Shown here piece after piece: positions 27,608-36,819 of a stretch of 64,000 bases of DNA (position 1 is its first letter; each line of letters starts with the position of its first letter). Both the position numbers and the translations under genes were made by a program. Where the stretch lies: assembly GCA_964568875.1 (NCBI GenBank), contig CAZMSH010000015.1, forward strand, positions 1 through 64,000, in the 5' to 3' direction. The notes under the pieces were generated by a model, which saw only the letters and a program-made list of their open reading frames with translations, made no database searches and was not told where the DNA came from. Source of the stretch: SLNP01 sp964568875. GTDB lineage: Bacteria > Bacteroidota > Bacteroidia > Bacteroidales > VadinHA17.

Positions 27608-28363
27608 TTGGTATCCCTGTTCCTTAAAAAACGTAACGGAACATATATTCTGGACATTAAAGAGTTCGAAGCCCGGCTAAGAAATATTATTGGATTCAAG
27701 CCAGGAGATATTTCCATTTACGAAACTGCGTTCATACACCGTTCTGCAACCATTACTCTATCAGACGGAAGAAGTATCAATAATGAAAGACTGGAATACC
27801 TAGGAGATTCAGTAATTGACACCATACTCTCTGATTACCTGTTCAGCAGATTCCCTGATGCAGATGAAGGTATGCTCACCAAGGCAAGGGCAAAGCTTGT
27901 TAACAGGGAAACATTGAACCAGGTTTCAGTTAAACTGGGAATCGATACCCTCCTGATATCACAGGTAGCCGGCTTTAAAGCCTCACGGCACCTTTTCGGA
28001 AATGCCCTTGAAGCCCTTGCAGGTGCCATATTTGTTGATAAAGGTTACAAGAAGGCAAAAAGGTTCTTCACAACCAGGATGCTCAAAGCGTATGGAAATA
28101 TCGGGAACCTTCTTGAATCGGAAAATGACTACAAGAGCCTGCTCTTTGAATGGTCGCAGAGAGAGAAGATTCCGTTCGTTTTCACCTTCAGTGAAGAGTA
28201 TGAGCCCAATAACAGAATTTCTCTCTTTTCCGCAGTCCTTACCATTGATAATGAAGAAATAGCGACAGGAAAAGGCTCTTCAAAGAAAGAAGCCGAACAG
28301 AATGCTTCAGAAAAAGCATGGGCTGTTATTAACAAGCGTAAAAAGGAATGCAATGGGCAGTGA
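27608..28363 (+). CDS. rnc: Ribonuclease III, probable TTG start
   Basis: Double-strand-specific endoribonuclease for rRNA and mRNA processing. The RNase III signature NNERLEYLGDSVID is near residue 59, FGNALEALAGAIFVDKGY supplies the second acidic pair, and a dsRNA-binding domain occupies about residues 175-245 (NDYKSLLFEWSQ ... SSKKEAEQNASEKAW). The conserved region begins at about residue 17 and no ATG or GTG is available upstream or nearby, so TTG 27608, two bases after fabF, is the likely start. Its 3' end overlaps the next gene by 11 bases. Confidence 0.95.
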   Translation: MVSLFLKKRNGTYILDIKEFEARLRNIIGFKPGDISIYETAFIHRSATITLSDGRSINNERLEYLGDSVIDTILSDYLFSRFPDADEGMLTKARAKLVNRETLNQVSVKLGIDTLLISQVAGFKASRHLFGNALEALAGAIFVDKGYKKAKRFFTTRMLKAYGNIGNLLESENDYKSLLFEWSQREKIPFVFTFSEEYEPNNRISLFSAVLTIDNEEIATGKGSSKKEAEQNASEKAWAVINKRKKECNGQ

Positions 28364-28593
28364 AAAGATAAGGAAAATCAAATTGAAAGTAGATGACGAC
28401 CCATGTTGNNNNNNNNNNNNNNNNNNNNNNNNNNNNNNNNNNNNNNNNNNNNNNNNNNNNNNNNNNNNNNNNNNNNNNNNNNNNNNNNNNNNNNNNNNNN
28501 NNNNNNNNGTCTGATTTAATAAATGGTATTTTTAGTGTTGACATGTCACTGATTGACAAGGATATATTTGAGAGCCTGATACCCAACCTTTAA
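28353..28593 (+). CDS. Gene broken by assembly gap; possibly an IPExxxVDY-family protein
   Basis: The ATG at 28353, inside the rnc end, opens MGSEKIRKIKLKVDDDPC and runs into the N gap. After the gap one frame is open (GIFSVDMSLIDKDIFESL) and stops at 28591-28593. The visible 18 and 27 residues are probably the two ends of one gene, but the true gap length is unknown. In many Bacteroidota an uncharacterised IPExxxVDY-family gene follows rnc, and the start resembles it; this is a context guess and the name motif itself is not visible. Confidence 0.45.
28409..28508. other. Assembly gap (100 N)
   Basis: Exactly 100 N, a placeholder of unknown true size, inside the gene following rnc. Confidence 0.98.
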
Positions 28594-28610
28594 CTTAACA
28601 CGTTATAAAA

Positions 28611-28646
28611 AGAAGAAGGAGGTGATGGCTCACCTCCGTTTCTTCT
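28611..28646 (+). terminator. Hairpin after the acpP-fabF-rnc cluster
   Basis: AGAAGAA-GGAGGTGA-tggc-TCACCTCC-gt-TTCTTCT: an 8-bp perfect inner stem extended by 7 bp. The T tract is poor, so it may be a terminator, an attenuator for what follows, or both. Confidence 0.55.
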
Positions 28647-28649
28647 GTT

Positions 28650-28728
28650 AACCCTAAAACTAACCTAACCTATGAAAAAAACCTCTGTTTTATATTATAA
28701 CAAATCACGTGCCAAAAAGGTTCATTAA
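28650..28728 (+). other. CTAA-rich leader motif followed by an 18-codon ORF
   Basis: AACCCTAAAACTAACCTAAC (28650-28669) stands directly before ATG 28672, which opens an 18-codon frame (MKKTSVLYYNKSRAKKVH, stop at 28726-28728). The motif resembles leaders seen before Bacteroidota genes. A near copy in inverted orientation lies at 31151-31172. Whether the mini-ORF is translated is unknown. The remaining 150 bases to the kinase gene hold a TATTTTTG -7-like box only 8 bases before its ATG. Confidence 0.35.
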
Positions 28729-28879
28729 AGAATGATTATGTCTTTTCCGAAGGATTTAAAGGATGAACAGAGATAAACAGGATGTTTTTTTGTAACAAAC
28801 TGATTACCTGAGCTCCGCCAATAAGTTAAAGTATGTTAACTAGTGTTAATTCTGACTATTTGGGTATATTTTTGCATAG

Positions 28880-30460
28880 ATGAAGAGAAGAACCATTACA
28901 ATAATTGCAGTCCTCTTTGCCTTTGTCCTTTCAGGGTTGATCTTTATTCAGGTTTACTGGATCACAAATGCTATTAATATCAACGACCAGCAGTTCAGAT
29001 ACCAGGTTAACCGTGCTCTCGATGCTGTTGTGAGGGAGATGGAAGGTAAAGAACTGATGGACAGGCTCATGAAAGAGATTGGTGACATCTCTCCAGATTC
29101 AGTAACAGCCATACTCCCTGTAGAATCACCAATATATGGGAAGATAGTAGGTTATGATCCCCAGACAGGGATTCACATTACAACAGATCCGGCAGAACTG
29201 TTCAGGTCAGACAGTCTGATAGGTCAACCTCACCGAATCACACTCTCTCCTGAGATGCTTACTGAATACATAGCAGAGGTTATTCCTGATAGTTATGATG
29301 AGACAATGGAAGCCGGGGTTGTGATGAGAGTCAGCAACCAGATAGTCTATCTTGAGAATATAATGGAAAAGATACTGACAGAGACACCCGACCTGCGGGA
29401 AAGGATAAACCCGGAACAGGTAAACAGTCTGCTTAAAAGATCACTCAATAATGTTGGAATAAACCTCGAATATGAATTTGCTGTCAGATCGGGAAACTCA
29501 AGAATTATTTATACCAGTCCGGGATTTACATACTCATCAGGTCCCAATATATTTCTGAGACAACTCTTTCCGAATGATCCGGTACCAGGTCAGAATATGA
29601 TCCAGGTTTATTTCAGCAAGGAAAAACAATACAAGTTTGTTCAGATTGGTTTACTCGGATTTTCGTCTATTATTTTCACAATTCTGCTGGTTGTTGTCTC
29701 GTCAGCCACTTTTTCCGTTATTGTCCGACAAAAGAAGATGTCTGAGATCAGAAGTGATTTTATTAACAACATGACCCATGAGTTAAAGACTCCTATTTCA
29801 ACCATCTTTCTGGCATCCCAGATGCTATCTGATAAATCCATTCCAAAGGAAAGCAAAGACACAGACAATCTTGCGAGAATTGTCTCAGATGAATCGCTGA
29901 AACTCAAATACCAGGTCGAAAAGGTTCTTCAGACTGCAGTTTTCGAAAGAACCAAGTTACGTCTAAAGATTGAACCGGTAGACATTCATCGTCTGATTGA
30001 AAAGGCGATCATGGGGTTTGAGCTTCAGATATCGGAGCGTCAGGTGGTGATTAATAAGAACTACAAAGCCGAGAATCCGATTGTCAGAATTGATGAAGTC
30101 CATATGTCAAATGCGGTTTCAAATATTATTGATAACGCGATCAAATATTCTCAGGACAGGCCTGAGCTGACAATAACTACCCAGTCACGAAAAGGGTTGA
30201 TTTTATTGTCGATACAGGACAAGGGAATTGGTATCAGCAAGCAGAATTTGAGTCATATATACGACAAATTTTATCGTGTTCCGACCGGAAAGCTTCATGA
30301 CGTGAAGGGATTTGGACTGGGGCTTAGCTATGTCAAAAAGGTCATTGACTGTCATGGAGGAAAAATAAAAGTTGAGAGTACGGTTAATAAAGGAACGAAA
30401 TTCACTATTCATATACCAAAACACTCCGAAAATGGAAAGAAAAAGGATACTTCTTGCTGA
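28880..30460 (+). CDS. rprX: RprX-like membrane sensor histidine kinase
   Basis: 526-residue two-component sensor. Membrane helix at about 7-28, a roughly 220-residue extracytoplasmic sensing domain, a second helix at about 253-277, then HisKA with NNMTHELKTPIST (phospho-acceptor H300), an N box VSNIIDNAIKYS, and ATP-binding boxes DKGIGIS and GFGLGLSYVKK. Size and its pairing with an RprY-like regulator match the Bacteroides rprX/rprY pair. The signal is unknown. Its 3' end overlaps the regulator gene by 29 bases. Confidence 0.88.
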   Translation: MKRRTITIIAVLFAFVLSGLIFIQVYWITNAININDQQFRYQVNRALDAVVREMEGKELMDRLMKEIGDISPDSVTAILPVESPIYGKIVGYDPQTGIHITTDPAELFRSDSLIGQPHRITLSPEMLTEYIAEVIPDSYDETMEAGVVMRVSNQIVYLENIMEKILTETPDLRERINPEQVNSLLKRSLNNVGINLEYEFAVRSGNSRIIYTSPGFTYSSGPNIFLRQLFPNDPVPGQNMIQVYFSKEKQYKFVQIGLLGFSSIIFTILLVVVSSATFSVIVRQKKMSEIRSDFINNMTHELKTPISTIFLASQMLSDKSIPKESKDTDNLARIVSDESLKLKYQVEKVLQTAVFERTKLRLKIEPVDIHRLIEKAIMGFELQISERQVVINKNYKAENPIVRIDEVHMSNAVSNIIDNAIKYSQDRPELTITTQSRKGLILLSIQDKGIGISKQNLSHIYDKFYRVPTGKLHDVKGFGLGLSYVKKVIDCHGGKIKVESTVNKGTKFTIHIPKHSENGKKKDTSC

Positions 30461-31118
30461 AGATGACGAGAACCTGGGAACACTTTTGCAGAATTATCTC
30501 AATGCAAAAGGGTATGAAGTGCTTCTCTATGCTGACGGTCAAAAAGCCCTTGAGGGATTCAGATCAGGAGACTTCTCGATTAATATCATTGATGTGATGA
30601 TGCCTGTAATGGACGGCTTTGAGCTGGTCAGGCAAATAAGAAAGATTGATCCTGATGCTCCGGTGATTTACCTGACTGCAAGAAACCAGAAGGAAGATAT
30701 TATTGAAGGATTCATAACAGGCGCCGATGATTATCTAACCAAACCTTTTTCTATGGAAGAGCTTCTTTACAGAATTGAGGCGATACTTCGCAGGTCAGGA
30801 AAAGAGAAGGAAGAGGCACAGGAAGAGTCTTATAAAATCGGTGAGTACACGTTTGATACCGTCAGACAGTTACTAACCTTACGTGACCATACTATCAAGC
30901 TGACAACCAAGGAATCAGAGCTGCTCCAGCTATTGTGCAAGCACAGGAATAATGTCCTTGAACGTAACTATGCACTGAAAACCATATGGGTAGATGACAA
31001 CTATTTCAATGCACGAAGCATGGATGTTTACATTACCAAGCTAAGGAAATATCTCAGAAAAGATGATACGGTTGAGATCATCAATGTTCACGGAAAGGGA
31101 TATAAGCTTCTTTGCTAA
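30432..31118 (+). CDS. rprY: RprY-like OmpR-family response regulator
   Basis: 228 residues: receiver domain with acidic pocket EDD (10-12), phospho-acceptor D54 in IIDVMMP and conserved K104 in YLTKPFS, then an OmpR-type winged-helix DNA-binding domain whose end (NARSMDVYITKLRKYL, NVHGKGYKLL) is close to Bacteroides RprY as I remember it. ATG 30432 lies within the kinase gene, giving a 29-base overlap. A terminator hairpin overlaps the stop codon. Confidence 0.92.
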   Translation: MERKRILLAEDDENLGTLLQNYLNAKGYEVLLYADGQKALEGFRSGDFSINIIDVMMPVMDGFELVRQIRKIDPDAPVIYLTARNQKEDIIEGFITGADDYLTKPFSMEELLYRIEAILRRSGKEKEEAQEESYKIGEYTFDTVRQLLTLRDHTIKLTTKESELLQLLCKHRNNVLERNYALKTIWVDDNYFNARSMDVYITKLRKYLRKDDTVEIINVHGKGYKLLC

Positions 31119-31150
31119 AAAACCCTGACCAGTTCATGATCAGGGTTTTA
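31117..31150 (+). terminator. Terminator of the rprXY-like pair
   Basis: AAAACCCTGA / TCAGGGTTTT, a 10-bp stem with an 11-base loop, immediately after the regulator stop codon. Confidence 0.7.
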
Positions 31151-31172
31151 AGCTTAGGTTAAATTCAGGGTT
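31151..31172 (-). repeat. Inverted near-copy of the CTAA-rich motif at 28650
   Basis: The minus strand here starts AACCCTGAATTTAACCTAAG and matches the 22-base motif at 28650-28671 at 18 positions. The two copies flank the rprXY-like genes in opposite orientation. The rest of the space to lepA holds nothing else I recognise. Confidence 0.4.
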
Positions 31173-31286
31173 AAGTAAATATTTTTAAGGTTTTACCTAA
31201 CCTCTAACAGGTAAGCTAAGATAGCTGTTTTTTTATTTCTGAATTTCCTGTTACAAAAAAAATCTGAAAATTCTGAATAAGGTAAC

Positions 31287-33074
31287 TTAATCAAGTTTCA
31301 GTACGGCAAGGAATGCCTGCTGCGGCACCTCGACATTGCCTACCTGCCGCATCCTCTTCTTACCTTTTTTCTGTTTCTCAAGCAGTTTTCTCTTACGCGT
31401 GATATCGCCTCCGTAACACTTGGCAGTAACATCTTTTCTTACAGCCTTTATAGTCTCCCTGGCAATTATCTTAGCGCCTATTGCAGCTTGGATGGCTATC
31501 TCAAATTGCTGTCTGGGTATAAGCTCCTTCAGTTTTACACACATCCTCCTTCCAAAATCGTAGGCATTGCCTCTATAAATCAAGGTCGAAAGAGCATCTA
31601 CCATTTCACCGTTCAGAAGGATATCAAGCCTTACAAGGTCTGCTTTACTGTAGTCTGAATAGTAGTAATCAAATGAGGCATATCCACGAGATATAGATTT
31701 GAGCTTATCATAAAAATCAAATACAATCTCGGCCAGCGGTATCTCGAAAGATAACTCAACCCTGTCACTGGTAAGGTATATCTGATTTTTCAAGACTCCC
31801 CTCTTTTCAATGCAGAGATTCATTATCGCACCTACATATTCCGACTTGGTTATCACCTGTGCAATAATGTATGGTTCCTCAATATAGTCAATGATTGCCG
31901 CCGGAGGCAACCCTGACGGGTTGTGTACTTCGATAGTATCTTTCCTTGTTGTCACAACCCTGTATGAGACGTTGGGCACAGTGGTGATTACGTCCATGTC
32001 AAACTCCCGGTCCAGCCGTTCCTGTATTATCTCCATATGGAGCAATCCCAGGAATCCGCACCTGAAACCAAAACCCAACGCTGCTGATGACTCGGGTTCG
32101 AAGGTAAGAGATGCATCGTTAAGTCTTAGTTTTTCGATTGATGATCTGAGATCTTCGTAATCATCGGCATCAACAGGATAAATACCTGCAAAAACCATTG
32201 GTTTAACATCCTTGAACCCTTCAATAGGGGTGTGGCTTGGATTTTCGACACCTGTTATGGTATCTCCCACCTTCACTTCAGCAGACTCCTTAATTCCGGA
32301 AATTATATAGCCGACATCGCCGGCACTAAGCCTCTGTCTGGGAACCTGCCGGAGTTTCAACACGCCTATTTCATCGGCATCATACTCCTTACCGGTACTT
32401 ATGAATTTTACATTCTCTCCTTTTGAAACCGATCCGTTAAAGATCCTGAAATATGCAATTATACCTCTGAAGGAATTAAAAACAGAATCAAAAATAAGGG
32501 CCTGCAACGGAGCTTCCGGATCTCCTTTGGGAGGCGGTATTCTCTTTAAAATAGCATCAATTATCAAATCAATCCCTGATCCGGTTTTGGCACTGGCTTC
32601 GATAATATCATCTCTGTCACAGCCCACCAGATCGACTATCTGGTCTTTAACCTCATCAGGCATTGCACTGGGCATGTCCATCTTGTTCAATACAGGAATT
32701 ATTTCAAGGTCATGCTCTATCGCCATGTAAAGATTTGAAATGGTCTGTGCCTGTATACCCTGGGTGGCATCTATTACCAGAAGGGCTCCCTCACAGGCAG
32801 CAATCGATCTTGAAACTTCATAGCTGAAATCAACATGCCCTGGTGTATCAATAAGATTCAGGATATAATTCTTGCCATCAGCACTATATTCCATCTGGAT
32901 AGCATGGCTCTTGATAGTGATTCCTCTCTCCCTTTCAAGATCCATACTATCGAGGACCTGCTCCTGTATTTCTCTGGATGTCAAGGTGTTTGTAAACTCC
33001 AGTAATCTGTCGGCCAGAGTACTTTTACCATGATCGATATGGGCTATTATGCAGAAATTCCTTATATGATCCAT
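31287..33074 (-). CDS. lepA: Elongation factor 4 (LepA)
   Basis: Translational GTPase (EF4) of 595 residues. G1 motif AHIDHGKST, G3 DTPGH, G4 NKMD and the characteristic C-terminal domain (KKGKKRMRQVGNVEVPQQAF) are present. ATG 33074 (MDHIRNFCIIAHIDHG) is supported by family alignment and by an exact -7 box at 33096-33103, which would lie inside the longer alternative frame from 33149. Confidence 0.97.
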   Translation of the reverse strand: MDHIRNFCIIAHIDHGKSTLADRLLEFTNTLTSREIQEQVLDSMDLERERGITIKSHAIQMEYSADGKNYILNLIDTPGHVDFSYEVSRSIAACEGALLVIDATQGIQAQTISNLYMAIEHDLEIIPVLNKMDMPSAMPDEVKDQIVDLVGCDRDDIIEASAKTGSGIDLIIDAILKRIPPPKGDPEAPLQALIFDSVFNSFRGIIAYFRIFNGSVSKGENVKFISTGKEYDADEIGVLKLRQVPRQRLSAGDVGYIISGIKESAEVKVGDTITGVENPSHTPIEGFKDVKPMVFAGIYPVDADDYEDLRSSIEKLRLNDASLTFEPESSAALGFGFRCGFLGLLHMEIIQERLDREFDMDVITTVPNVSYRVVTTRKDTIEVHNPSGLPPAAIIDYIEEPYIIAQVITKSEYVGAIMNLCIEKRGVLKNQIYLTSDRVELSFEIPLAEIVFDFYDKLKSISRGYASFDYYYSDYSKADLVRLDILLNGEMVDALSTLIYRGNAYDFGRRMCVKLKELIPRQQFEIAIQAAIGAKIIARETIKAVRKDVTAKCYGGDITRKRKLLEKQKKGKKRMRQVGNVEVPQQAFLAVLKLD

Positions 33075-33095
33075 TAAATCCCCGATTTGAGACTG

Positions 33096-33103
33096 CAAAT
33101 ATA
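33096..33103 (-). promoter_or_regulatory. -7 promoter element of lepA
   Basis: TATATTTG on the minus strand, exact match to TAnnTTTG, 21 bases before the lepA ATG. No convincing -33 TTG at the usual distance. Confidence 0.5.
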
Positions 33104-33153
33104 TAAAATTAACCTCATCCGGTCTCATCAGGTGAAGAGTGGTTATCAAACAG

Positions 33154-34569
33154 TCAGATACCTGCAGGAATGCCAGGTACAGGATTTTTCTCCATGGGAT
33201 CCTGTTTTACACATTTCCGCTTTTGAAGCGCCAGCTTCAGCATCTCTCTTCTTAGAAAGATAAACGAGGTGATGCTGGCAAAGAAGTCTGATACCGGCAT
33301 AGCCATCCACACCCCTGCTAATCCGAAAAACTCTGGTAAAATTGCAAGAAGTGGTATAAGAAAAATTACCTGGCGCAGAAGCGACAGGAAAGTAGCCAGT
33401 TTTGCCTTGCCTATTGACTGAAAAAGGTTGGAGGCTACTATCTGGAACCCTACTACAGGCAATAAGGCAGCATAAATACGAAGGCCCTCAACTCCTTTTC
33501 TCAGCAGCTCAGAGTCATCAGAGTTAAAAAGGCCTACTATGTAGCCGGGAATCAGCATGCACAGCAGCCATCCTCCGGTGGCGATCATGGTTGCAGCTTT
33601 TATACCCAGGCTAACTGTCTTCAGTACGCGTCCGTAGTTACGTGCTCCGTAATTAAAGCCTACTATTGGCTGGCTGGCCATGTTTATTGCCACTATTGAC
33701 ATCACAAGTATAATAGCTATACTGTTTATAATGCCCATCGCTCCCACAGCTATATCACCACCAAACACAATCAGTTGCTTTGCAAAAAGTCCATGCACCA
33801 CACTTGCAGCTATCTGCATCGCAAAAGATGCAAAACCTATAGTAACAATGTAAATTATTATTTCCCCGACCGGACTAAGGTTTTTGATTTTCAGTTTTAT
33901 GATGCTTCTCCTGCTTCTGAAATGCAAAATGACCCATATGCACAGAACTATCTGAGAAATTACGGTAGCCAGAGCAGCACCCTTTACACCCATATCAAGA
34001 TAAAAGATAAATATGGGATCAAGGATGATATTAAGACCGGCACTGATAAACATTGAATACATTGCAACCTTTGCATTCCCTTCTGCCCGTATCATATTAT
34101 TCAGGGAATAGCCCAGCATCCCGAACGGAGCCCCCAGAAGGATGATATTAAGGTAATCATTGGCGTATCTGAATGTCTCTTCTCCCGCCCCAAAAAAACT
34201 GAGCACCTGATTTTTGATCAAAAAGCCGATGGCAACGACAATGACACCCAGGCCAACAGCCAGGGTAACTGAATTACCGAGAACCCGTTCTGCTCTTTTA
34301 TAGTCTTTTTTACCAAGGTTAATGGAAATCCTGACAGCCCCTCCTGATCCGACAAGCATCCCGAATGCCATATAGACTATCATTATCGGGAACACCACAC
34401 TTAAACCGGCAAGGGCCAGGGAGCCTACCCCCTGTCCAATGAATATTCTGTCTATAACATTATAAAGAGAGTTGACTACTACTCCCGCAAACGCTGGAAA
34501 GTAATACTTAAGCATCAAAGAACCGATACCTCTCTCCCTTAATTCCGTTACCTGATTATTCTCCTGCAT
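33154..34569 (-). CDS. MATE-family efflux transporter
   Basis: 471-residue polytopic membrane protein with twelve likely helices, of the multidrug and toxic compound extrusion family; it resembles the MepA-like branch (SLYNVIDRIFIGQGVGSLALAG, SQPIVGFNYGARNYGRV). Substrate cannot be inferred. ATG 34569 was chosen over a TTG at 34608. It lies downstream of groEL's terminator and 79 bases upstream of lepA, which has its own -7 element. Confidence 0.9.
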   Translation of the reverse strand: MQENNQVTELRERGIGSLMLKYYFPAFAGVVVNSLYNVIDRIFIGQGVGSLALAGLSVVFPIMIVYMAFGMLVGSGGAVRISINLGKKDYKRAERVLGNSVTLAVGLGVIVVAIGFLIKNQVLSFFGAGEETFRYANDYLNIILLGAPFGMLGYSLNNMIRAEGNAKVAMYSMFISAGLNIILDPIFIFYLDMGVKGAALATVISQIVLCIWVILHFRSRRSIIKLKIKNLSPVGEIIIYIVTIGFASFAMQIAASVVHGLFAKQLIVFGGDIAVGAMGIINSIAIILVMSIVAINMASQPIVGFNYGARNYGRVLKTVSLGIKAATMIATGGWLLCMLIPGYIVGLFNSDDSELLRKGVEGLRIYAALLPVVGFQIVASNLFQSIGKAKLATFLSLLRQVIFLIPLLAILPEFFGLAGVWMAMPVSDFFASITSFIFLRREMLKLALQKRKCVKQDPMEKNPVPGIPAGI

Positions 34570-34611
34570 AGCCGAAAAGATCGACAAAGATATGGAGTGT
34601 AATCTCAAATA

Positions 34612-34647
34612 ACAAAAAAGAGGCTGCCCTTTTGAGACAGCCTCTTC
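34612..34647 (-). terminator. Terminator of groESL
   Basis: On the minus strand AAGAGGCTG, loop of 11, CAGCCTCTT followed by TTTT. It lies 33 bases after the groEL stop. Confidence 0.85.
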
Positions 34648-34679
34648 ATTTACAATATATTATCTGTTTTCGGTTCAGA

Positions 34680-36314
34680 TTACATCATCCCCGGCATTCC
34701 ACCGCCCATTCCTCCGGCCGGCATTGGAGGCTCATCCTTTGGCTCATCACATACAACGGCCTCGGTTGTCAGGAACATTCCTGCGATTGATGCTGCATTC
34801 TGCAGGGCAATACGGGTTACTTTTGCCGGATCGATTACTCCGCTCTCATAGAGGTTCTCGTATTTGTCTGTTTGAGCATTATAGCCGAAATCATCCTTAC
34901 CTTCCCTAACCCTCTGTACAACTATTGATCCCTCTTTTCCGGAATTCACAACTATCTGGCGCAAGGGCTCCTCTATAGCTCTCTTGACAATTTCAATACC
35001 AATTGTCTGGTCTTCATTATCACCCTTCAGCTTTTCAAGGGCTTTGATAGCGCGTATGTAAGTCACACCTCCACCAGGCACGATACCTTCTTCCACTGCG
35101 GCACGGGTAGCACTAAGCGCATCATCAACCCTGTCTTTCTTGTTCTTCATCTCAACTTCTGAAGCAGCTCCGATATAGAGAACAGCCACACCACCCGAAA
35201 GCTTGGCAAGGCGTTCCTGAAGCTTCTCCTTGTCATAATCTGAAGTTGTCAATGTTATCTGCTGCTTGATCTGGTTGATCCTTGCATTTATCTGATCCTT
35301 CTGACCTGCACCGTTAACAATGGTAGTATTCTCCTTATTTACGCTTACCTTCTCAGCAACACCCAGCATGTCAAGGGTGGTGTGCTCAAGCTTCAATCCC
35401 TTTTCCTCGGTTATTACGGTACCACCTGTCAGGATCGCGATATCTTCGAGCATCTCTTTTCTTCTGTCACCAAAGCCGGGAGCCTTGACGGCGCATACCC
35501 TAAGTGAACCTCTCAGTCTGTTAACAACCAGAGTTGCCAGAGCCTCACCTTCGATATCTTCAGCAATTATCATCAGCGGCCTTCCACTCTGAGCAGTAGC
35601 TTCCAGTATCGGAAGGAGATCCTTCATTGTGGATATCTTCTTGTCATGTATCAGTATATAGGGATTCTCCATTTCTGCCTCCATCTTTTCGGCATTTGTA
35701 ACGAAATAGGGAGAGATATAACCCCTGTCAAACTGCATTCCCTCAACAACCTCAACATAGGTATCAGTACCCTTAGACTCTTCTACGGTGATGACCCCCT
35801 CTTTCTTAACCTTTGACATTGCTTCCGCAATCAGTTTACCTATAGAATGGTCATTATTTGCAGAAACGGTAGCTACCTGCTCGATCTTGCTCAGATCATC
35901 ACCAATAACATGAGCCTGACTGGCAATGTTCTCAACCACCTTCTCAACGGCCTTGTCAATACCTCTCTTCAGGTCCATCGGGTTAGCCCCGGCAGTGACA
36001 TTCTTCAGTCCAACATTAATAATTGACTGCGCAAGAACGGTTGCTGTCGTAGTTCCGTCTCCTGCATCGTCACCGGTCTTGGAAGCAACTTCCTTAACCA
36101 ATTGTGCACCCATATTCTCGAAAGGATCTGCAAGTTCAATCTCCTTTGCTACAGTAACTCCATCCTTTGTCACCTGAGGAGCTCCGAATTTCTTCTCCAG
36201 TACTACATTACGTCCTTTGGGCCCCAATGTAACCTTAACTGCATCGGCTAACTTGTCAACACCGGTTTTAAGCTCTGCCCGGGCCTCAATATTAAATTTA
36301 ATCTCCTTTGCCAT
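34680..36314 (-). CDS. groL: 60-kDa chaperonin GroEL
   Basis: 544-residue chaperonin with VTLGPKGRNVVLEKKFGAP, DGTTTATVLAQ and the glycine-methionine tail GGMGGGMPGMM. Forms the folding chamber with GroES, encoded 31 bases upstream. Sequence is complete and ordinary. Confidence 0.99.
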   Translation of the reverse strand: MAKEIKFNIEARAELKTGVDKLADAVKVTLGPKGRNVVLEKKFGAPQVTKDGVTVAKEIELADPFENMGAQLVKEVASKTGDDAGDGTTTATVLAQSIINVGLKNVTAGANPMDLKRGIDKAVEKVVENIASQAHVIGDDLSKIEQVATVSANNDHSIGKLIAEAMSKVKKEGVITVEESKGTDTYVEVVEGMQFDRGYISPYFVTNAEKMEAEMENPYILIHDKKISTMKDLLPILEATAQSGRPLMIIAEDIEGEALATLVVNRLRGSLRVCAVKAPGFGDRRKEMLEDIAILTGGTVITEEKGLKLEHTTLDMLGVAEKVSVNKENTTIVNGAGQKDQINARINQIKQQITLTTSDYDKEKLQERLAKLSGGVAVLYIGAASEVEMKNKKDRVDDALSATRAAVEEGIVPGGGVTYIRAIKALEKLKGDNEDQTIGIEIVKRAIEEPLRQIVVNSGKEGSIVVQRVREGKDDFGYNAQTDKYENLYESGVIDPAKVTRIALQNAASIAGMFLTTEAVVCDEPKDEPPMPAGGMGGGMPGMM

Positions 36315-36345
36315 AATTAGATATTTTTTTGGTTTTCTTCAATGT

Positions 36346-36624
36346 TTAAGCAATGTACAGCACATCAGACTGTGATATTAAGAGGTAATCCTCACCATCT
36401 ATGGTAAGTTCCTGTCCGGAATACTTTCCGTAAAGTACGACATCGCCCGTCTTAAGTTCCATCTCCTCATCTTTTTTTGCGGCTCCTGTCAGTACGACGG
36501 TACCCTGGCGTGGCTTCTCCTTTGCTGAATCAGGAATAATAATCCCGCTCGCGGTCTTGGCCTCGGCCTCATGAGGTTTCACCAGTACCTTACCGGCTAA
36601 TACCTTTCCTTTAAGTTTTGTCAT
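36346..36624 (-). CDS. groS: 10-kDa co-chaperonin GroES
   Basis: 92-residue GroES lid with GKVLVKPHEAEAKTASGIIIPDSA and the C-terminal EDYLLISQSDVLYI. Heads the groES-groEL operon. No CIRCE element is visible upstream, so heat control, if any, uses another mechanism. Confidence 0.98.
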   Translation of the reverse strand: MTKLKGKVLAGKVLVKPHEAEAKTASGIIIPDSAKEKPRQGTVVLTGAAKKDEEMELKTGDVVLYGKYSGQELTIDGEDYLLISQSDVLYIA

Positions 36625-36819
36625 TGCATTATTAATTTTAAGAGTTAAACATCATTCTTGATTTCTGACACGCTATCCGAACATATTTTGTGCCAACCGG
36701 CAAAAGAGGTTGAAGCCAGGCAACTGCCACGCCATTTTAGCATGAACCAAATTGAGGCATGAAACATCACAGCTTACATATAAATTTGATTATCTGTTAT
36801 TTGCATCCTCTATCAGTAA
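36625..36819. other. Upstream region of groES
   Basis: 195 bases without a gene. On the minus strand it holds TTGGCACAAAATATGTTCG, which partly resembles both a sigma-54 -24/-12 element and a TAnnTTTG box (TATGTTCG) but matches neither fully. No known RNA gene recognised. Confidence 0.3.

Noticed and set aside
28302..28514. Frames running through the N gap as genes
   Set aside because: Their translation consists mainly of unknown residues; only the pieces outside the gap are usable.
36650..36720. Sigma-54 promoter (TTGGCAC) or CIRCE element before groES
   Set aside because: The -12 half reads ATGT instead of TTGC, and no TTAGCACTC-N9-GAGTGCTAA repeat is present.
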